Both the position numbers and the translations under genes were made by a program. Shown piece by piece: positions 18,420-29,289 of a DNA stretch of 64,000 nucleotides; within the stretch, counting starts at the first letter, position 1; every line of letters begins with the position of its first letter. The notes below the pieces were generated by a model. The model had not been told where the DNA came from, searched no databases, and saw only the letters and a list, made by a program, of their open reading frames with translations. The stretch comes from Acidithiobacillus sp. HP-2 (GTDB lineage: Bacteria; Pseudomonadota; Gammaproteobacteria; Acidithiobacillales; Acidithiobacillaceae). The stretch spans positions 62,001 through 126,000 of the forward strand of contig NZ_JACKZA010000007.1 in assembly GCF_015100155.1 (NCBI RefSeq), read 5' to 3'.

Positions 18420-19081
18420 TGCCGTCCGCTTCTGCCCTGCCAGAACAACTGGCCCAGGCCCTGGACAGCGGGCTTGCGGTCATGCAACTGGATTCCGTTC
18501 ATCCCGATCAGCGCCAGTTGCTGATTCAGTATGTGCTACTCCTTCAGCGTTGGAACAGTACCCACAATCTGACCGCCGTGCGCGACCCGCTCGAAATGAT
18601 CTCCCGGCATCTGCTGGACAGTCTTGCTGTGCTGCCTTTTCTGGATGCCGGGCGGGTGGCGGATATCGGCAGTGGTGCGGGTTTGCCGGGAATTCCTTTG
18701 GCCATTTGCCGACCGGATCAGGCCTTTACGCTGGTGGAGCCCTCCAGCAAGCGCGTGGCTTTTTTACGCAGTGTGCTGGCCGAGCTCGGCCTGAGCCATG
18801 TGCAGGTGGTCCCCACGACCAGCGAAAAATACCAGCCCGAAAACTTGCCAGATATTCTCATCAGTCGCGCCACGGCTCCCCTCGCGCGTCTGGATGCAAT
18901 GACCATCCATCTGCAGGGTCCGCAGAGCAGGGTGCTGGCTATGAAGGGGCCCGGTGTCGAAGAAGAACTGGCCGAATGGCCCCGCGCGGCTGCGCTGGAG
19001 CTGCGTTGTCACGACTTGCAGGTGCCGGGTTCGCCGCTGCGCAAGCTCTTGATTTGGACGAATCCGCTGCAGATGCCCTAG
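18419..19081 (+). CDS. rsmG: 16S rRNA (guanine-527-N7)-methyltransferase RsmG (GidB)
   Basis: A 220-residue SAM-dependent methyltransferase that methylates G527 of 16S rRNA. The typical HNLTAVRDPLEMISRHLLDSLAVLPFL block (about residues 46-72) is followed by the SAM motif VADIGSGAGLPGIPLAI and EPSSKRVAFLRSV. The ATG overlaps the mnmG stop by one base (TGATG), so translation is coupled. E. coli RsmG is 207 residues. It is part of the conserved mnmG-rsmG-parA-parB cluster. Confidence 0.95.
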   Translation: MPSASALPEQLAQALDSGLAVMQLDSVHPDQRQLLIQYVLLLQRWNSTHNLTAVRDPLEMISRHLLDSLAVLPFLDAGRVADIGSGAGLPGIPLAICRPDQAFTLVEPSSKRVAFLRSVLAELGLSHVQVVPTTSEKYQPENLPDILISRATAPLARLDAMTIHLQGPQSRVLAMKGPGVEEELAEWPRAAALELRCHDLQVPGSPLRKLLIWTNPLQMP

Positions 19082-19146
19082 CCCCCCGCGAGCTGACAGG
19101 GTATTCTTGCGCGATTGTAGACTTCATCGGAAGATCACCTCAAAAC

Positions 19147-19908
19147 ATGCGCATTGTTGCTGTTGCCAATCAGAAAGGTGGTGTGGGAAAAACCACGACT
19201 GCCGTCAATCTGGCTGCCGGACTTGTCCAGACGGGCAAACGGGTGCTGCTGGTTGATCTGGATCCGCAAGCCAATGCCAGCACCGGGTTGGGCAAGGTGG
19301 GTAATACGGCTAGCAGCATTTATCACGTGTTGCTGGGGGAATTGCCCCTCGGCGCGGTGCTGCATGCAGTCTCCCCTGCTGGACTTTTTCTCGCCCCCTC
19401 CAGCCCCGATCTGGCCGGGGCCGAAGTGGAAATCTACCCGCGTGCTGATCGAGAACAGCATCTGAAACGAGCTTTGGCCGAAGCGGCGGACTTCGATTAT
19501 ATCCTCATTGATTGCCCGCCAGCTCTGAATATGCTGACCATCAATGCCCTGGTCGCGGCAAACCGTGTGCTGATTCCCATGCAATGTGAATATTATGCCC
19601 TGGAAGGCCTCACGCAGTTGCTGAATACCGTCCGGCGGGTGCGTGCCCAACTGAATCCTCGTCTGGAAGTGGATGGCCTGTTGCGCACCATGTTCGATAA
19701 CCGCAACCGTCTTTCCTCGGAGGTCGGTCAGGAGTTGGAACGGCATTTTCCGGATAAGCTCTATCAAACGGTTATCCCCCGCAATATTCGCCTTGCCGAA
19801 GCCCCCAGCTTTGGCCGTGCTGCCCTGGAATACGATCCTTCCTGTGCGGGTTCCCTGGCCTATCAGGGTTTGGCCAAAGAATTCCTGCAACGGGAGGGGA
19901 TAAAATGA
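19147..19908 (+). CDS. parA: Chromosome partitioning ATPase ParA (Soj)
   Basis: A 253-residue Walker-type ATPase that positions origins by forming nucleoid-bound gradients with ParB. The deviant Walker A motif KGGVGKTTTAVNLA is at residues 10-23, with VLLVDLDPQANAST (A') and FDYILIDCPPALNMLTINAL (Walker B) following. It has no N-terminal HTH, which makes it the chromosomal Soj type. The ATG at 19147 was chosen: the open frame runs far upstream through rsmG, but similarity begins at MRIVAVANQKGG. A 65-base gap after rsmG could hold its own promoter. The stop overlaps parB. Confidence 0.96.
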   Translation: MRIVAVANQKGGVGKTTTAVNLAAGLVQTGKRVLLVDLDPQANASTGLGKVGNTASSIYHVLLGELPLGAVLHAVSPAGLFLAPSSPDLAGAEVEIYPRADREQHLKRALAEAADFDYILIDCPPALNMLTINALVAANRVLIPMQCEYYALEGLTQLLNTVRRVRAQLNPRLEVDGLLRTMFDNRNRLSSEVGQELERHFPDKLYQTVIPRNIRLAEAPSFGRAALEYDPSCAGSLAYQGLAKEFLQREGIK

Positions 19909-20753
19909 AGCGAGTGGGTTTGGGTCGGGGGCTTGATGCACTGTTTGCCAATGAAGATTCGGGTAACGGATCCATGCGGGAAATCCCGGTCGATCTGCTC
20001 CAGCGCGGTCGTTATCAACCGCGCGGAATCATTGCGGAATCTTCCCTGCAGGAATTGGCGGAGTCCATACGCCATCAGGGGGTGGTGCAACCCATCGTGG
20101 TGCGCGCCGTGGGCGGCGGTCGCTATGAAATCATTGCCGGCGAGCGCCGCTGGCGTGCCGCACAACTGGCGGGTTTGACCCAAATACCTGCGGTAGTCCG
20201 CGATTGTGGTGATGAGCAGGCCCTGGCCATCGGCATCATCGAAAATATACAACGTCAGGATCTGAATCCGCTGGAAGAAGCCCAGGCCTTGCAGCGCTTG
20301 CTGGATGAGTTTGGCCTCAGCCACGAAGCCCTTGCCGGAACGCTGGGCCGTTCGCGAGCGGCAATCAGTAACCAGCTCCGGCTCTTGCGCCTTTGTCCCG
20401 CGTTGCATCCGCACGTGGAAAGTGGTGCCCTCAGTGCCGGACATGCCCGCGCCCTGTTGACCCTCAGTGACGAGCGGCAACAGGTTCTGGCAGAAAAGGT
20501 GGTCCATGAAAACCTGAGTGTCCGCGCTACCGAAAAGCTGGCTCAAAAAGACCTGAATCCGCCAGCCCCCCTGCCGGAACCGGACCCCAACGCGGCCGCT
20601 CTGATAGCACTGATTCAATCGAGCCTGGGACTTGGTGTGGATTTGCGCGCCCGTGGCCAGGGGGGGGAACTGCGTATTCGCTGGGAAAGTCCGGAGCAGG
20701 AGGCCATGCTCCTGAAACGTCTGGGCGTATCGCTCAATGATGACGAAAGCTGA
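19905..20753 (+). CDS. parB: Chromosome partitioning protein ParB (Spo0J), parS-binding CTPase
   Basis: A 282-residue ParB with the usual order of domains. A short N-terminal tail (LGRGLDALFAN, which stimulates ParA) is followed by the ParB/sulfiredoxin-like CTP domain, with GERRWRAAQLAGL and AIGIIENIQRQDLNPLEEAQA. The HTH region is LSHEALAGTLGRSRAAISNQLRLLRL, and a C-terminal dimerization part ends the protein. It starts at an ATG overlapping the parA stop (ATGA). With ParA and the candidate parS in mnmG it makes a complete segregation module next to the atp operon, as in many gammaproteobacteria. Confidence 0.96.
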   Translation: MKRVGLGRGLDALFANEDSGNGSMREIPVDLLQRGRYQPRGIIAESSLQELAESIRHQGVVQPIVVRAVGGGRYEIIAGERRWRAAQLAGLTQIPAVVRDCGDEQALAIGIIENIQRQDLNPLEEAQALQRLLDEFGLSHEALAGTLGRSRAAISNQLRLLRLCPALHPHVESGALSAGHARALLTLSDERQQVLAEKVVHENLSVRATEKLAQKDLNPPAPLPEPDPNAAALIALIQSSLGLGVDLRARGQGGELRIRWESPEQEAMLLKRLGVSLNDDES

Positions 20754-20763
20754 TGGATCACTC

Positions 20764-20792
20764 TTGACGCTGGGCACCTGCGTGTTTAGACT
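20764..20792 (+). promoter_or_regulatory. Likely sigma70-type promoter of the atp operon
   Basis: TTGACG (20764-20769) and TAGACT (20787-20792) are separated by 17 bases. The -35 matches TTGACA at 5 of 6 positions and the -10 matches TATAAT at 4 of 6. The site lies between the parB stop and atpI, the only gap large enough to start the ATP synthase transcript. Read by eye only. Confidence 0.6.
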
Positions 20793-20837
20793 CCGCCTGT
20801 ATTTGAGTTTTGCCCATTGAAAGAGCAAGAAAAACAG

Positions 20838-21215
20838 ATGGGCATGGTGAACTTCTCGTCCTATGTAGGGCGAGTCACTGCGACGGTGTTGACGTTGGCC
20901 CTGTTTCTGGCTGCCTTGCTGGCATGGCGCTGGGGACGACAAGAAGCCTACGCACTGCTTTTTGCGGCATTTTTGAGCGTAATCAACATGCTCATCCTGG
21001 GTGGTCGCCTGATCGCGCTCCCCGCTTCTACGCATCTTGCCGCACGGCGGCTGGGTGGGGCGGTGTTGCAGCGCTGGATCATCACCATTCTGGGTCTCAT
21101 CTTGGCAATTTTCTGGCTGCATCTGCCTGTTATCGGGCTGGTTGCCGGGTTTTTGCTGGCCCATTTCGTATTTTTGGCATTTCTGATGCGGGAACGTATC
21201 AGGCAAAGGAGTTAA
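20838..21215 (+). CDS. atpI: ATP synthase protein I (AtpI)
   Basis: A roughly 125-residue hydrophobic protein with about four membrane segments. It sits in the standard position before atpB. AtpI is an accessory factor reported to help c-ring or synthase assembly and is poorly conserved. Start choice is uncertain: TTG at 20817, ATG at 20838 and ATG at 20844 are all in frame, and none has a strong Shine-Dalgarno sequence. I give 20838. The end LLAHFVFLAFLMRERIRQRS is typical. The stop is 2 bases before the atpB start. Confidence 0.8.
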   Translation: MGMVNFSSYVGRVTATVLTLALFLAALLAWRWGRQEAYALLFAAFLSVINMLILGGRLIALPASTHLAARRLGGAVLQRWIITILGLILAIFWLHLPVIGLVAGFLLAHFVFLAFLMRERIRQRS

Positions 21216-21217
21216 GT

Positions 21218-21967
21218 GTGGCTTCAGGCGATATCGCCCATCATCTCGTCAACTGGACTATCGGTTCCGGTTTCTGGACGTTTGATCTGGACACCATTGT
21301 CATGGGCTGGATCATGGCGGCCATTCTGGTCATTACCGGCATGGTAGTCGGCGCAAAATTGCAGACCAGTACCCCCAGCGGCATGCAAAACTGGCTGGAA
21401 GGCGTCGTCGATTTTATTGATGATCTGGTCCAAGGCAGTTTCCCGGTCAAGGATCCCTTGATTGCACCCATGGCCATCACGGTATTTTTGTGGATACTGC
21501 TGATGAACAGCCTGGACGTCATCCCTGCCTATTTGCCCGGCATTATTGCGCACTGGTTTGGTATTCCAGAATTTCGGATAACCCCGACCGTCAATCTCAA
21601 CACTACCCTCGGCGTTTCCATCACAGTGTTTCTGGTGATGATAGCCACCAATTTGCGGGTGAAGGGTTTCGGCTACTTCAAGACCTACCTGACCCATCCC
21701 TTCGGTATCTGGCTGTTTCCGATGAACATCATCATGTCCCTGATCGAAGAAATCACCAAGCCGTTAAGCCTGGGCCTGCGACTTTTCGGCAACATGTTTG
21801 CAGGCGAGCTGGTATTTTTGCTGCTGGCCATGTTGCCCTGGTGGGGCGAGCTGGTAATGGGTACGGTCTGGTCTCTGTTTGAAAGTTTGATCATTGTCCT
21901 GCAGGCGTTTATTTTCACCGTGTTGACCGTGGTTTACCTCGGCATGGCGAATATGCAGGATCATTAA
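21218..21967 (+). CDS. atpB: ATP synthase Fo subunit a
   Basis: A 249-residue membrane subunit forming the proton half-channels against the c-ring. The family's essential region is seen near the C-terminus: IEEITKPLSLGLRLFGNMFAGELVF contains the conserved Arg of the a subunit. GTG at 21218 was chosen; it follows the atpI stop and has AAAGGAG 6 bases upstream. The open frame extends to 20810 but overlaps atpI there. The IEEITKPLSLGLRLFGNMFAGE block and the downstream WSLFESLIIVLQAFIFTVLTVVYLGMA helix agree with the family. Confidence 0.95.
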   Translation: MASGDIAHHLVNWTIGSGFWTFDLDTIVMGWIMAAILVITGMVVGAKLQTSTPSGMQNWLEGVVDFIDDLVQGSFPVKDPLIAPMAITVFLWILLMNSLDVIPAYLPGIIAHWFGIPEFRITPTVNLNTTLGVSITVFLVMIATNLRVKGFGYFKTYLTHPFGIWLFPMNIIMSLIEEITKPLSLGLRLFGNMFAGELVFLLLAMLPWWGELVMGTVWSLFESLIIVLQAFIFTVLTVVYLGMANMQDH

Positions 21968-22012
21968 TACAGTTTTTATATTTCACTTTTGCGACACTTG
22001 TAAGGAGTCATC

Positions 22013-22267
22013 ATGGACGCACACACCATTATCGTAGCTGCTACAGCCATTGCTGTGGGTATTATTTTTGGCGCCGCTGGTCTGGGTTCCGCCATTGGCT
22101 GGGGTCTGATTACCTCCAAGACCATTGAAGGCATTACCCGTCAACCCGAAATGCGTCCCCAGTTGTTGGTGAATACCTTCATTTTTGCCGGCTTGATGGA
22201 ATCTTTCCCCTTCATCATTCTGGCCTTCGGTTTCTGGTTCCTCTTCGCCAACCCGTTCCTGGGCTGA
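22013..22267 (+). CDS. atpE: ATP synthase Fo subunit c
   Basis: An 84-residue, two-helix c-ring subunit. The first helix has the glycine-rich FGAAGLGSAIGWG. The polar loop has the R-Q-P (GITRQPEM). The second helix carries the proton-binding carboxylate as Glu (FAGLMESFPFIILAFGFWF), where E. coli has Asp. A GTAAGGAG ribosome-binding site precedes the ATG. The 45-base gap before it is typical for the highly translated c gene. Confidence 0.97.
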   Translation: MDAHTIIVAATAIAVGIIFGAAGLGSAIGWGLITSKTIEGITRQPEMRPQLLVNTFIFAGLMESFPFIILAFGFWFLFANPFLG

Positions 22268-22309
22268 TGCGGGCCCGGTTGATCCGGCCCTCTTGCAAGT
22301 GAGGTAGTC

Positions 22310-22789
22310 ATGAATCCAGTAGGTATCAATGGAACACTGATCATACAGCTGATCACCTTCGTCATTTTGGTGGCGTTGTTGTACAAGTATATGTATGGTC
22401 CCCTGCGTAAAGTAATGGACGCCCGCCGCGCGAAAATCGCTGATGGTTTAGCCGCTGCTGAACGTGGTAAGGAAGAAATGGCCCTGGCCCAGAAACGCGC
22501 TGCAGAAATGCTGCGGGAGGCCAAGGACAAGGCGGCAGAGATTATTGCCAACGCCGAGCGTCGTGGTGTGGAACTGCGTGAAGAAGCTCAGGTCAAGGCC
22601 CGTGAGGAAGCCGACCGGATTATTGCCGGAGCCCGTGCGGAAATTGATGTGGAAACCAACCGGGCCCGTGAAGTTCTGCGTGGTCAGGTGGTGGAGCTGG
22701 TGGTCGACGGCACCCAGCGTATTCTGCATCGTGAAATTGATCAGAACGCCCATCGCGACATCATCGACCGTATGGTCGGCCAACTGTGA
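22310..22789 (+). CDS. atpF: ATP synthase Fo subunit b
   Basis: A 159-residue peripheral-stalk subunit. It has one N-terminal membrane helix ([23 protein letters not shown]) and then a long Ala/Glu/Lys/Arg-rich coiled coil ([38 protein letters not shown]). It links subunit a to F1 through delta. A GAGGTAG site precedes the ATG. The length is close to the E. coli b subunit (156). Confidence 0.96.
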   Translation: MNPVGINGTLIIQLITFVILVALLYKYMYGPLRKVMDARRAKIADGLAAAERGKEEMALAQKRAAEMLREAKDKAAEIIANAERRGVELREEAQVKAREEADRIIAGARAEIDVETNRAREVLRGQVVELVVDGTQRILHREIDQNAHRDIIDRMVGQL

Positions 22790-22798
22790 GGGTCTGAA

Positions 22799-23338
22799 AT
22801 GGCAGATCAGATCACGGTGGCGCGACCCTACGCCGAGGCGCTTTACGGGCTGGCCAAAGAGTCTGGTCAGCAACAGGCTTGGGGAGACGCTTTGCAGGTG
22901 CTCACCGCCATGGTTGCAGACGATCAGGCCCAGGCATTTTTGAGTGACCCCGAACGCCCGGAAGCGGACAAGGTGGCTTTACTCGCGGCCGCTCCTGTCA
23001 CGCTGGAGCAGTCGGGCTGGCAAGCCTTTCTGACTCTTCTGGTGCACAACGATCGCTGGGCAGCGGCAGCAGAAATTACCGTTCTCTTCGCTGAGGCTCT
23101 GCGCCATGACGAAGGCATTGTCGACGTTCTGGTGACCAGTGCGGTGGCTATGGACGCGCAGCAGAAAAGCTCGGTTCAGGCTGCGCTGGAACAGCGTTTC
23201 AGCGGTCGCAAAGTCGCTTTTCGTGAGTCGGTAGATGCCTCGCTGATTGGCGGTCTCGTAATTCATACGGGTGATCTCACCATAGATGCTTCCGTGCGTG
23301 GACAAGTGCAGCAACTTGCCCGAACCCTTCGCAGCTAA
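22799..23338 (+). CDS. atpH: ATP synthase F1 subunit delta
   Basis: A 179-residue stator subunit connecting the alpha3beta3 head to subunit b. It begins with VARPYAEALYGLAKE, the standard delta start, and ends with GLVIHTGDLTIDASVRGQVQQLARTL, the conserved C-terminal strand region. It starts 9 bases after atpF, with a GAGGG site. Confidence 0.95.
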   Translation: MADQITVARPYAEALYGLAKESGQQQAWGDALQVLTAMVADDQAQAFLSDPERPEADKVALLAAAPVTLEQSGWQAFLTLLVHNDRWAAAAEITVLFAEALRHDEGIVDVLVTSAVAMDAQQKSSVQAALEQRFSGRKVAFRESVDASLIGGLVIHTGDLTIDASVRGQVQQLARTLRS

Positions 23339-23356
23339 AGTCTTGAGGAACAAAGT

Positions 23357-24901
23357 ATGCAACAACTGAATCCATCGGAAATCAGTGACCTGATCCGCGC
23401 ACGCATCGCTGGCTTTGAAGGCCGTGTCGAGACGCGCTCCCAGGGCACTATCATCAGCCTGAGCGACGGTATCCTGCGTATTCACGGTCTGGAAGACGTC
23501 ATGTATGGCGAGATGCTTGAACTTCCCGGCGGGCGCTTTGCGCTGGCCATGAATCTGGAGCAGGACAATGTCGGCGCGGTGGTGCTGGGAGAATTCTCTG
23601 GTCTTGAAGAAGGTGGCATTGTTAAATGCACCGGCAAGGTCATGCAGGTTCCTATCGGCAAGGAATTGCTGGGTCGTGTGGTCAATGCCCTGGGACAGCC
23701 CATTGATGGCAAAGGCCCGGTAGATGCCAAGGAATTTGACGTTCTCGAAAAAATCGCGCCCGGCGTGGTGGATCGTCAAAGTGTGGACGAGCCCATGCAG
23801 ACCGGCGTCAAATCGATTGATGCCATGGTACCGGTGGGACGCGGACAGCGCGAACTGATCATTGGTGACCGCCAGACCGGCAAGACTGCTGTGGCAGTGG
23901 ATGCCATCATCAACCAGAAAGGCAAGGGTGTTTACTGCATTTACGTTGCGGTGGGCCAGAAGGCTTCAACCGTGGCTGGAGTGGTCCGCAAGCTGGAAGA
24001 ATACGGCGCCATGGAATACACCACGGTCATCGCCGCCAACGCTTCCGAATCAGCGGCCATGCAGTATCTGGCGCCTTATTCCGGCTGCACAATGGGTGAA
24101 TTCTTCCGCGATCGCGGCATGGACGCATTGATTGTGTATGACGATCTGACCAAGCAGGCCTGGGCCTACCGACAGATTTCCCTGTTGCTGCGGCGTCCTC
24201 CGGGTCGCGAAGCTTATCCGGGCGATGTGTTCTACCTGCACTCCCGTTTGCTGGAGCGCGCTGCGCGCGTCAACGCTGATTTTGTAGAAAAATTCACCCA
24301 TGGCGAAGTGAAGGGTAAGACCGGTTCATTGACCGCGCTGCCCATCATTGAAACTCAGGCCGGCGACGTTTCCGCCTTCGTGCCTACCAACGTGATTTCC
24401 ATTACCGACGGCCAGATATATCTCGAAACCGATTTGTTCAACTCCGGTATCCGCCCCGCCATTAACGCCGGCTTGTCCGTATCGCGCGTCGGTGGCGCTG
24501 CCCAGACCAAGATCATCAAGAAGTTGGGTGGGGGTATTCGTCTGGATCTGGCGCAATATCGTGAACTGGCGGCTTTCGCCCAGTTTGCTTCTGATCTGGA
24601 TGAAATAACCCGCAAACAAATTGAACGGGGCAAACGGGTTACTGAACTGCTGAAACAGGATCAGTTCTCACCCATGTCGGTCGCAGAACAGGCTGTTGCC
24701 CTGTTCGCCGCCAGCAGCGGTGCCCTGGATGACGTGGAAGTGGCCAAGGTGCGGCCTTTTGAGAAGGCCTTGCTGGCTTATCTGCACAGCAATAACAAGG
24801 ACCTGATGACTGGGCTCGAAGACAAAAAAGAGCTCACCGATGACTTCAAAAAGCAGCTCGACGCAGCAGTCAAGCAGTTCAAGTCCAGTTCGACGTACTA
24901 G
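23357..24901 (+). CDS. atpA: ATP synthase F1 subunit alpha
   Basis: A 514-residue non-catalytic nucleotide-binding subunit. The Walker A motif is [15 protein letters not shown] (about residues 170-184). The family signature [17 protein letters not shown] is present near residue 370. Length equals the usual 513-515. A TTGAGGAA site precedes the ATG. Cotranscribed within the atp operon. Confidence 0.98.
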   Translation: MQQLNPSEISDLIRARIAGFEGRVETRSQGTIISLSDGILRIHGLEDVMYGEMLELPGGRFALAMNLEQDNVGAVVLGEFSGLEEGGIVKCTGKVMQVPIGKELLGRVVNALGQPIDGKGPVDAKEFDVLEKIAPGVVDRQSVDEPMQTGVKSIDAMVPVGRGQRELIIGDRQTGKTAVAVDAIINQKGKGVYCIYVAVGQKASTVAGVVRKLEEYGAMEYTTVIAANASESAAMQYLAPYSGCTMGEFFRDRGMDALIVYDDLTKQAWAYRQISLLLRRPPGREAYPGDVFYLHSRLLERAARVNADFVEKFTHGEVKGKTGSLTALPIIETQAGDVSAFVPTNVISITDGQIYLETDLFNSGIRPAINAGLSVSRVGGAAQTKIIKKLGGGIRLDLAQYRELAAFAQFASDLDEITRKQIERGKRVTELLKQDQFSPMSVAEQAVALFAASSGALDDVEVAKVRPFEKALLAYLHSNNKDLMTGLEDKKELTDDFKKQLDAAVKQFKSSSTY

Positions 24902-24910
24902 GAGAGCAGC

Positions 24911-25777
24911 ATGGCCAATGCCAAGGAAATTCGCGGTCAGATCAAGAGCGTAAAAAATACGCGCAAGATCACCCGCGCCATGGAAATGGTGGCTGCAAGC
25001 AAGATGCGGCGCGCGCAGGAACGGATGCGCGCTGCCCGGCCCTATGCGGAGAAAATTCGCGAAGTACTGGGTCATCTGGCGCTGGCACACCCGGAGTATG
25101 AACATCCTTTGATGCAGGTTCGGCCTATCAAGAGGGCCGGATTTCTGGTTATTACCACGGATCGTGGGCTCTGTGGCGCTTTGAATGTCAATGTGCTTCG
25201 GCAGGTTGTCCATAAAATGCACGATCTGCACGAACAGGGCGTCAGTTCGGACCTCGCGGTCATGGGAAACAAGGGGCTGGTTTTTTTGCGTCGGCATGGC
25301 GCGCATCTGGTCGCTGAACTGAATGGACTGGGCGACAAGCCCAATCTGGCGGACATGATCGGACCGATCAAGGCCATGGCCGATGCTTACGCCAAGGGTG
25401 AGGTCGATGTGGTTTATATGGTCTCTTCCCGTTTCGTCAATACCATGCTGCAACGCGCCACTCTGGAGCAGTTATTGCCCGTGGCCAAGCCGGAAGTGCC
25501 TGCCGAAAAACCGGCGGAGATGTGGGATTACATTTATGAGCCGGAGGCTCGCCCGGTTCTCGACAAGCTGATGCATCGCTATGTGGAGTCTGTCGTTTAT
25601 CAGGCGGTCATTGAGCATCTGGCCTGCGAGCAAAGTGCGCGCATGGTGGCCATGAAAAATGCCTCGGACAACGCCAAACGGATGGTGGGCGATCTGCAGT
25701 TGGCTTACAACAAGGCCCGTCAGGCAGCCATTACACAGGAAATCGCCGAAATCAGCGCCGGTGCGGCGGCGGTTTGA
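24911..25777 (+). CDS. atpG: ATP synthase F1 subunit gamma
   Basis: A 288-residue central rotor shaft. The N-terminal helix [32 protein letters not shown] and the C-terminal helix [43 protein letters not shown] are the diagnostic pair forming the coiled coil. Length is as in E. coli (287). A GGAGAG site lies just before the ATG. Confidence 0.97.
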   Translation: MANAKEIRGQIKSVKNTRKITRAMEMVAASKMRRAQERMRAARPYAEKIREVLGHLALAHPEYEHPLMQVRPIKRAGFLVITTDRGLCGALNVNVLRQVVHKMHDLHEQGVSSDLAVMGNKGLVFLRRHGAHLVAELNGLGDKPNLADMIGPIKAMADAYAKGEVDVVYMVSSRFVNTMLQRATLEQLLPVAKPEVPAEKPAEMWDYIYEPEARPVLDKLMHRYVESVVYQAVIEHLACEQSARMVAMKNASDNAKRMVGDLQLAYNKARQAAITQEIAEISAGAAAV

Positions 25778-25815
25778 CGATTAAGCACAGCATTTTTGGA
25801 TTTTTTGAGGGTTAA

Positions 25816-27228
<1,413 letters not shown>

Positions 27229-27231
27229 GGT

Positions 27232-27657
27232 ATGGCCATGACCATTGATGTGCGGGTCGTCAGTGCTGAAGGGAGTATTTACGAAGGCGTTGCCACCATG
27301 GTGGTAGCCCCCGGTGAAATGGGTGAGTTGGGTATTTTGCCTCGCCACGCTCCCTTGCTGACCGGATTACGTCCCGGCGAGTTACGGATTATCAACGGTG
27401 AAAACACCGAATATTTGTTCGTAAACGGCGGCATGCTCGAAATCCAGCCGGACGTGGTCACGGTCCTGGCAGATTCAGCGGAACGGGCTACGGATATTGA
27501 CGAAGCCAAGGCGCTTGCTGCCAAACAGGCTGCAGAGGCACGTCTGACCAGTAATCTGGATCAGATGGATTATGCTGCGGCACAGGGTGAACTGCTGGCT
27601 CAGATTGCCCGTTTGAAAGCGGTTCAGCGCTTGCGCGAGCAAGGCCTGCTGCGCTAG
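27232..27657 (+). CDS. atpC: ATP synthase F1 subunit epsilon
   Basis: A 141-residue subunit that couples rotation to the c-ring and inhibits ATP hydrolysis. The N-terminal beta-sandwich MTIDVRVVSAEGSIYEGVATMVVAPGEMGELGILPRHAPLLTGLRPGE is followed by a C-terminal helical hairpin. ATG at 27232 and ATG at 27238 (MTIDVRV) are both possible; the second matches the family start better. It is the last gene of the operon and is followed by an intrinsic terminator. Confidence 0.96.
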   Translation: MAMTIDVRVVSAEGSIYEGVATMVVAPGEMGELGILPRHAPLLTGLRPGELRIINGENTEYLFVNGGMLEIQPDVVTVLADSAERATDIDEAKALAAKQAAEARLTSNLDQMDYAAAQGELLAQIARLKAVQRLREQGLLR

Positions 27658-27698
27658 TTTCAAAAGCAGCGATGCTCCTGTCTTTGGGCAGGTTTCAT

Positions 27699-27729
27699 AA
27701 ACCCCGGTCGCTCATTGTGACCGGGGTTT
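27699..27729 (+). terminator. Intrinsic terminator after the atp operon
   Basis: A perfect 11-bp stem, AAACCCCGGTC paired with GACCGGGGTTT, with a 9-base loop (27710-27718), lies 42 bases after atpC. The following sequence TTTGTGCGTTTT is only moderately T-rich, so termination may be partial. glmU starts right after it and could receive some read-through. Confidence 0.85.
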
Positions 27730-27750
27730 GTGCGTTTTGAGGAAGAGATC

Positions 27751-29133
27751 ATGGATCAGGTGATTACCGATATTGTCGTGTTGGCGGCCGGTCAGGGTAC
27801 CCGCATGCGTTCTGCCCGGCCCAAAGTGTTGCAGGCTTTGGGAGGCAAGCCTTTACTGGAGCATGTTCTGGAGACGGCGCAGAGCTTGCAGCCGCGACAC
27901 TTGCATGTGGTGATTGGCAATGGATCTGAGCTGGTGCAAAAGCATTTCAGCAACTGGCCGCTGCAGTGGTGGCATCAGCAGGAGCAACGTGGCACCGGCG
28001 ATGCCCTGAAAGCGGCTTTACCCGGTCTGCGGGGTGCTGACCGGGTACTGGTGCTGTATGGGGATGTTCCCTTGCTCACCGCTGACACCTTGCGCGCATT
28101 TCTGGCAAAAACTCCGCAAAACGCTCTGGGACTGAGTACCGCCATTCTTGAACAGGCCCAGGGTTACGGTCGTATTGTCCGCGACGCCAAAGGCCAGGTA
28201 CAGGCCATTCGTGAACAGAAAGACTGCAGCAGCACAGAGCATGCTATCCGGGAAGTGAATCTGGGCATGATGATATTGCCAGTCGCTTCACTGCAGGGCT
28301 GGTTATCGGACTTGTCAGCCAATAATGCCCAGGGTGAGTTATATCTGACGGATGTGGTCGCCATCGCCCGGAGCAGTCATCAAGAGGTCTGGCCTTTTAC
28401 TTTTAGCGATGCCAGCGAAGCCCTGGGCGTCAATGACCCGGTTCAGCTTGCGACGCTGGAGAGAATTTACCAGCGCCGGCAGGTGCGTCATTTGCAGGTT
28501 CAGGGGCTGCGCCTGGCGGATCCGGAACGTGTGGATATTCGCGGAATTCTTGAATGCGGTCAGGATTGCTGGATGGACCCCAATGTTCTGTGTATCGGCA
28601 AGGTGCGTCTGGGAGATCGGGTGCGCATCGGTATGGGCGTGGTTCTGCAGGATGTGGAAATTGGCGATGATGCAGAAATTCTGCCCTACAGTGTGCTCGA
28701 AGGCGCCCGTATAGGCGCTAGTGCACGGATCGGCCCATTCGCCAGAGTTCGTCCGGGTAGTGATATTGGCGTGGCGGCACATATCGGTAATTATGTGGAA
28801 GTGAAAGCCTCGACCATTGGCAATGGTTCCAAGGCTAATCATCTGACCTATATTGGTGATTCGGAAATCGGTTCCGGGGTAAATGTGGGCGCAGGCAGCA
28901 TCACCTGCAATTATGATGGGGTGAACAAGCACAAGACCGTGATCGGTAATGATGTGTTTGTCGGTTCTGCGACGCAGTTGATTGCGCCAATCCGTGTGGG
29001 TGACGGCGCGACTATTGGTGCCGGAAGCACTATTACCAAGGATGTGCCCGCCGGTGGCTTGACCCTCAGCCGCAGCCCCCAGCGTTCCATTCCGGATTGG
29101 CAGCGCCCGCAACGGAAAATCAAGGAAACCTGA
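27751..29133 (+). CDS. glmU: Bifunctional GlmU: glucosamine-1-P acetyltransferase / UDP-GlcNAc pyrophosphorylase
   Basis: A 460-residue bifunctional enzyme (456 in E. coli) making UDP-GlcNAc for peptidoglycan and LPS. The N-terminal uridyltransferase domain starts VVLAAGQGTRMRSARPKVLQALGGKPLLEHVL. The C-terminal half is a left-handed beta-helix acetyltransferase with hexapeptide repeats, including FARVRPGSDIGVAAHIGNYVEVKASTIG and NVGAGSITCNYDGVNKHKT. I chose the ATG at 27751, which has a GAGGAAGAG site just upstream, over a GTG at 27730. Followed by glmS, its pathway partner. Confidence 0.96.
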   Translation: MDQVITDIVVLAAGQGTRMRSARPKVLQALGGKPLLEHVLETAQSLQPRHLHVVIGNGSELVQKHFSNWPLQWWHQQEQRGTGDALKAALPGLRGADRVLVLYGDVPLLTADTLRAFLAKTPQNALGLSTAILEQAQGYGRIVRDAKGQVQAIREQKDCSSTEHAIREVNLGMMILPVASLQGWLSDLSANNAQGELYLTDVVAIARSSHQEVWPFTFSDASEALGVNDPVQLATLERIYQRRQVRHLQVQGLRLADPERVDIRGILECGQDCWMDPNVLCIGKVRLGDRVRIGMGVVLQDVEIGDDAEILPYSVLEGARIGASARIGPFARVRPGSDIGVAAHIGNYVEVKASTIGNGSKANHLTYIGDSEIGSGVNVGAGSITCNYDGVNKHKTVIGNDVFVGSATQLIAPIRVGDGATIGAGSTITKDVPAGGLTLSRSPQRSIPDWQRPQRKIKET

Positions 29134-29289
29134 CGGCAGCAGGTGTGCCTGTTCCTGACGAAAGGGCTAAGTCGGCGCGTAGCCTAAGGCAGCACTACGG
29201 GTCCAAGAGGAAACCATCCAGCCGGTGGGCTGATGTCAGGATAAATTCAGTGCGGGCAGGATGCCCCTCGTCTTCGGGAGACAGAGCTT
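29134..29289 (+). other. glmU-glmS intergenic leader, no gene
   Basis: This 156-base gap holds no credible coding sequence. It contains short stems (GGCTA with TAGCC around 29166-29186; a C-rich/G-rich pair near 29265-29280) and probably acts as the 5' leader of glmS. In E. coli the glmUS message is processed and glmS is controlled through its leader by small RNAs. Nothing here proves that mechanism, and the glmS ribozyme of Gram-positives is not recognisable. Confidence 0.4.

Noticed and set aside
19863-21206. Minus-strand open frame spanning parB and atpI (447 codons)
   Set aside because: It crosses a clear promoter-like gap and two conserved genes on the other strand. Its composition is low-complexity Gln/His, typical of a shadow frame.
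29134-29289. glmS ribozyme before glmS
   Set aside because: No recognisable ribozyme core, and the ribozyme is known mainly from Gram-positive bacteria.
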